Shown one piece after another: positions 59,119 through 64,000 of a stretch of 64,000 bases of DNA. Numbering within the stretch: position 1 is the first letter of the stretch; every line of letters begins with the position of its first letter. The stretch comes from Hybos culiciformis. Its lineage: Eukaryota; Arthropoda; Insecta; Diptera; Hybotidae. The stretch covers positions 39,425,860-39,489,859 of the forward strand of contig OZ023274.1 in the NCBI GenBank assembly GCA_964007475.1. The letters run 5' to 3'. A program made the translations under genes and the position numbers. The notes under the pieces were generated by a model that saw only the letters and a list, made by a program, of their open reading frames with translations, was not told where the DNA came from and searched no databases.

Positions 59119-60011
59119 GGCGAAGTGTAATAACTCATCGGTACTTAACTCATCGGTCGATTTTGGATAAGTTATATCCGTTTTAACTCATCCGAAAATT
59201 TGCCGATGATTTATATCCTTTGCAATGCACATAACTCATCCATCGCTGATAAGTTATGTGCTTTCAGAAAAATAAAACTAATCTGGCAACTTTTTCGGAT
59301 GACTTAAATCCTTTTTAAAACACATAACTCATCCGCAAAATTATGAGCGAACATTGTCACCGCAGCTCCGTTTTTTTTTTCGGTCGCTGGTCGAACTGGT
59401 GGTTGGTCAGTGGGATTTGCGGCAGTGGGTTTCCACCTCAATGCTTATTTGTAACAAACACTACGGTACTTCCTCTTTGGCCAATGAATGGCCCTATTTT
59501 TTTAAAAAGGATAAAGGGGGTATCCCAAAACGAGGGAAGGGGGGCGGAGGGTGGGGGCTGCGGCGGGCGGACTGGTGGTTGGTCAGTGGGATTTGCGGCT
59601 GGCGCCGCAAATCCCACTGACCAACCACCAGTCCACCCGCCCGCAGCCCGCAGACCCCACCCGCCGCCCCCCCCCCCTTCTCTCGTTCTGGGACCTCCCT
59701 CTACTGCAAATCCCACTGACCGCCACCAGGCGCCGCGAATCCCACTGGGCGGGCGGTCCGCAGCCTGTGGCGACAATGTTCGCTCATAATTTTGCGGATG
59801 AGTTATGTGTTTTAAAAAGGGTTTAAGTCATCCGAAAAAGTTGCCAGATCAGTTTTATTTTTCTGAAAGCACATAACTTATCAGCGATGGATGAGTTATG
59901 TGCATTGCAAAGGATATAAATCATCGGCCAATTTTCGGATGAGTTAAAACGGATATAACTTATCCAAAATCGACCGATGAGTTAAGTACCGATGAGTTAT
60001 TGCGCGGACCC
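59119..60011. mobile_element. 893-bp Mutator-like foldback element
   Basis: Perfect 9-bp repeats TAAAAAAGG flank it (59110-59118 and 60012-60020). The left end GGCGAAGTGTAATAACTCAT is mirrored at the right end, and arms of about 270 bp share ATAACTCATCGGTACTTAAC, AAGTTATGTGCTTTCAGAAA and CGAACATTGTC. The GC-rich core (59.40-59.76 kb) carries GGTTGGTCAGTGGGATTTGC several times in both orientations, and AAGGATAAAGGGGGTATCCC. The frames in the core are by-products of the palindrome. Confidence 0.85.
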
Positions 60012-60020
60012 TAAAAAAGG

Positions 60021-62259
60021 GATCATTCTATATGTACGAACAGGGAACAGGTATGTATAAAAGATACACAAAATAAACAAAAACTAAATGTAATGTTTTG
60101 ATAATGCTTTATAACACATAATACTAAATTTTTTTTTGACCTAAGTTCATTTGAGTATTGAATATGGGTATAATTTTATTGAAATTATTCTCTCTTATAT
60201 TGTGACTAACTATAAATAATACAGATATTTATATATGAAAGCAAAATAATATCAATTCTCTATTGCGGCTTTCTACCTAAAAATACATTTGAATTTATGT
60301 TTTAAATGCATCTAGTGATCCATAAATTATTACTATTTTAAAACATATAGAATTTAAATGTATTTTGTGGTTGAAAATATAATCAAAAATATGCTGTTGG
60401 ATGTTCCATAATTTAATAAAATTAAATTTAATATAAAAAAATAAATAACATTAACCTATTTCATCTCAAGTTTTTCTAGAATAAGAGTACTAAATAAAAT
60501 CTTGATTATGTTTATTTAATTATAATTGATCTTTGTAATATTCCTTCAAGGGTTACTCAATAGTTCACTTAAACATTTTATTACATTTTCACAAATCAAC
60601 TATCAAATTTTTTCCTCAATTATTTAATTAATATTTTCATATATGATTTTATTTTAATTTTGATAAGTTTTCTCTTAATATATGCTTTGTAGAGATTTCT
60701 ATAGCACCATATACTTATGTAATTGTATATTATAATATAAATTTAAAATTATTTTAATATATTTATGTGGTTACTACATTCTTTGACCAATAAACAAAAA
60801 GGTTCATACAAAAAATAATTATAACAAAAATTAAATTAACATTTTTTTTATCTTTGTACATCCTGATGTGCTTTTAATATGCCTTAATTAATAATTCAAA
60901 ATTTCCATCATAATTTCATAATTCTGAATCAAAGTATCACAATTTTGTAGTTAGTAATTTTCTTGTGTTACATAGCATTAATTTTTTTTTAATTTTTTTT
61001 TTTGAGTTGTTATATTTGTTTTAAATTTAAAAAATTTATAATAATTAAATTCGTTGCCATCTGTTTCCCTTAACGATATTCAAATAGAGTTTAAATGCAT
61101 TTCAATAATATCAAATATTAAAAAGTTTAAGATATACATAATGCTCACTTTTCAGCGTTTAAACTTTATTACATCGAAATTATTTAATATGTATATGTTT
61201 GATTATATCTACTCGAAAAAGATGTATTTTAGTTCAATGTATACGACGGAGTGAAAAAAGTAAGCTTACAATAAGCGATTAAGTTACAAAACATATAATA
61301 TTCCATGTAGTTTTCTATTCAACCTTTATTTTAATCTTTTAAGGAATTTCGGTACTTTATAATACATGTATTTGACGGCCATCATATACATGTTCTGTTC
61401 TGTATCATTTTGAAGTGCTTACTTAAGTATATCCTTAATTTTTTTAATTAGGTATACTTAATATATAGTTAATATAGTTATATTATTTTATATCATTTTT
61501 CAAGCATAAAGATATTCTATCCTTAGATTAGGATTAGAATTAAACTGACTTTTTTATACATAAAACCATGGCTTTAGTTTAATATAAATCCACGTTTATT
61601 CGTAGTTGTTTTTGCAGTTTATTTGTATATCAATTTTTCGTAAATACATAGGTACATTTATATATTTTTCTCAGAACTTATTAATCGAAAATTTATAATT
61701 CTAAATAAAATGAACCTTTGTAACTTATTCCTAAAAATCAGGGATCGTAATATCTATATAGTTATTATTTGAAAAATAAAATAACTCTTATTTTCGGATA
61801 TTTATAAAAATATATACTTATTTTTTGAAATAAATATAAAACTTTAAATAAATATTTATTTTCTAATGTTAAAAATAAATATTTTTAGCAGATTCAAACA
61901 GAAAAACTGAAATCTGTAGCTTTATTATCAATAAAATGAAACCTTTTGTTTTGTCGAAGTCAAAAATAAAATTTAAGATCGTAATTCATATTTTGGTAAC
62001 AAATATTGAAGTTAGTTTTGGTTCCGGCACCAAATTTTTTTATTTGATTAAATTTAATCCAATAATGATTGTAGAATTCGATTTTGAAAATTCAATAAAT
62101 CCATAGAAATTTTTTGCATTTAAAATTTAAAAACAAAATTAAAACAAACAGAACAGCTGATTTAATAACCAAACTTTTTAATTTCTAATATGGATATGCA
62201 ATAAGTACCAAAAAAAACAATTCAAATTTCTTGATATGTATATACGAGTAATTGTTCAC
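60021..62259. other. AT-rich DNA, no gene seen
   Basis: Over 2 kb of AT-rich sequence. The frame at 61054-61254 lacks recognisable motifs. Short (AT)n and A/T runs only. Confidence 0.5.
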
Positions 62260-62267
62260 CTAATAAG

Positions 62268-62634
62268 GCTGTCACACTTCGGCTTTTTAATGGCTTTTTG
62301 AAAAAGCTATCATCGTTGTGGCTATTTCGTGGCTTTTTCCATACAAAAAAAAGAAAAAAAAGCTAGTGGCTTTTCAAAAAGCCACTAGAAAATCAGGGAT
62401 CAAATAACAAATGAGCTCTGTGAGAAAAAAATAAACTAACAATTGCATACTTTCAGGAAGTTGGCGGCAATTTTTTAAAAAAAACGAATAAAAAAACAAA
62501 AAAAATTCCCAAAAAAAAAGGAAAAAGATATGACAAAACGAGAAAAAGAAAAGAAAAAAAAACAAAAAGTGCAAGTGTGAACGCATTTAAAAAAGCCGTC
62601 ATGAGTAGTGGCTTTTTAGTTGTAGTGTGACTCG
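62268..62634. mobile_element. 367-bp MITE, possibly hAT-like
   Basis: GTCACACTTCGGCTTTTTAA and GGCTTTTTAGTTGTAGTGTGAC (mirrored) mark the ends, and CTAATAAG and CTTATAAG flank it (7 of 8 match). GGCTTTTTGAAAAAGC-type palindromes repeat inside. Confidence 0.55.
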
Positions 62635-62642
62635 CTTATAAG

Positions 62643-63827
62643 TCACTAATAATTTTCTACACTTCTGCGCCCGTATTTCTCTTTTTCAAACTTACAACCG
62701 TTTTCATTTTCATAGCTATTAAAAACTCACAATCACAAATTGCTTGTGTGCATGGGTTTGTAAATCTGTATGGGGCTAAGAAACTATTTTTTATATATAT
62801 GACACTTTTCAGTCGCTTTTATATAAAAATTATATAAAAAATATGTATAAACATTTATTTATTTATTTACTATTTATTTCGGCTAAAAAAAAGAAAATAA
62901 AAAATTGAATTAAGAACAAAAATAAAAATTCGAAATTATTATTTCAAGAGAATAATTTTAAATTAATATTTATGAAAAAAAAATATATATTTATTTTGTT
63001 TTATATTAATTTTTATATTTTTAGAAATAAAAAGTTAAATGCGGTTTTTAATTTTAATATGTTAACTATTCCTGTCCTCAATATTGACACCAAGCTGGTT
63101 GAGTTGAAACAATTTTTAATATTGTTTTGTATTACAGTTCTGTTAATTCTTACAGATTTTTCTGGTGATATTTATTTTTAAAATATAAAAATAAATATAT
63201 AAATAAATATATATTTTTATTTTTAGAAAAAAAATATAAATATTTATATTTATATTTTCAAAAATTAATATAACTCTTAAATACGATCCCTGCTAAAAAT
63301 CCTAAAAATCCTAAAAATCTATTATTGATATATTAAACTAACAGCCTGAACCTTATATAAATTAAGATTTGAAAAAATAAAAAATAAAACTTTTTTTTTT
63401 AACTTATATTGCATTATATTTTTACTTCAAAAAAAATTAGGGTTTTTTTTTGAATCTAATATAATTATTTATTAAATTTTAAAAATTTGCTTATTTGACT
63501 AATTTTTTCTTTCTGTTTGATTTTCCAGATGAAAAACATCTTTAATGGTATACATTAGTTAGAAGAGCAGCAAATTAATCGAAACTTGATCACAAAAAAA
63601 AAGAGAAATAAATTTTTTTAAAGTGAAAAGGGTCAATTTTAAACTAATTTAAAATTTGAAGATAGAGTAATATTGGATTTAAATAAAACTGAAAAGCCAA
63701 ACACTTTAACGCTCGCATATAGAATATTGGGACCAGTTTTTGGAAAAGGGAATTCAATATCCCTTTTATTATTATTTTTATTAACAACAAAACTAGAAGC
63801 TAAACATTATAAAGGAGAAAAAAAAAG
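62643..63827. other. AT-rich DNA, no gene supported
   Basis: Frames at 62972-63181 and 63673-63870 are short, and the second runs into the terminal MITE. No recognisable motif. Confidence 0.45.
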
Positions 63828-64000
63828 ACACCAAGCAGTCATAGAACTGCCTACAGAAGTTTATACTTAAAAAATTTAAACTATGAAAGAACAGTGGCTA
63901 CAAATGACAGTACAAAATGTAAATTAAAATATTTTTATTTTCATTTACATTTTGTACTCAGCAGCCTATCATTTGTAGCCACTGTTATTTCATAGTTTAA
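63828..64000. mobile_element. ACACGAAGCAGTCAT-family MITE, cut by window end
   Basis: ACACCAAGCAGTCATAGAAC, the mirrored AACAGTGGCTACAAATGA and TTTACATTTTGTACT-type loop match 47983-48216. The right end lies beyond the window. Confidence 0.75.

Noticed and set aside
59343..59826. Several overlapping GC-rich frames on both strands
   Set aside because: They lie in the palindromic core of the Mutator-like element and read the same repeated modules in different frames.

Overview
The window looks like nuclear DNA of an insect, probably a fly or midge, although the order is a guess. It is very AT-rich, its genes have introns, and it carries two divergent ionotropic receptor (IR) genes, a ciliary-transport gene (IFT46), an insect-type non-LTR retrotransposon and a dense set of short inverted-repeat transposons. 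Nothing prokaryotic or viral is visible.

Layout. 0-8.5 kb: AT-rich DNA, a 2.1 kb foldback element (2530-4631), a decayed IR first exon (5235-5563), then IR gene A (6463-8433), which is interrupted by 200 Ns. 8.4-11 kb: repeats, including a 12-bp minisatellite of about 1.4 kb. 11-18.3 kb: a duplicated segment holding IR gene B, for which a complete three-exon, 585-residue reading frame can be assembled. Its introns hold inverted-repeat elements, a dead THAP-domain fragment and an unidentified antisense coding fragment. 18.6-19.8 kb: IFT46, two exons, intact. 20.2-24.6 kb: a decayed non-LTR retrotransposon on the minus strand. 25-47 kb: AT-rich DNA with foldback and nested elements, plus several short exon-like islands that may be terminal exons of an unseen minus-strand gene. 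47.6-56.5 kb: an 8.9 kb element bounded by terminal inverted repeats, carrying about 4.9 copies of a 1.6 kb tandem unit, each with two divergent tRNA-like sequences. 57-64 kb: a retrotransposon-tail-like repeat, a Harbinger-like MITE, a Mutator-like foldback element 12 bp further on, another small MITE, and the start of a MITE family also seen at 10.9 and 48.0 kb.

How it fits together. The clear host genes are the IR pair and IFT46. IRs work in ciliated sensory neurons and IFT46 builds cilia, but their adjacency may be chance. Most of the remaining structure is transposon biology. Target-site duplications could be read directly for several elements. GC-rich modules are shared between elements with different ends. 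A paralogous empty site fixes the ends of the 2.1 kb foldback element. One element family exists both as a 1.2 kb copy and as an 8.9 kb copy expanded by a tandem array.
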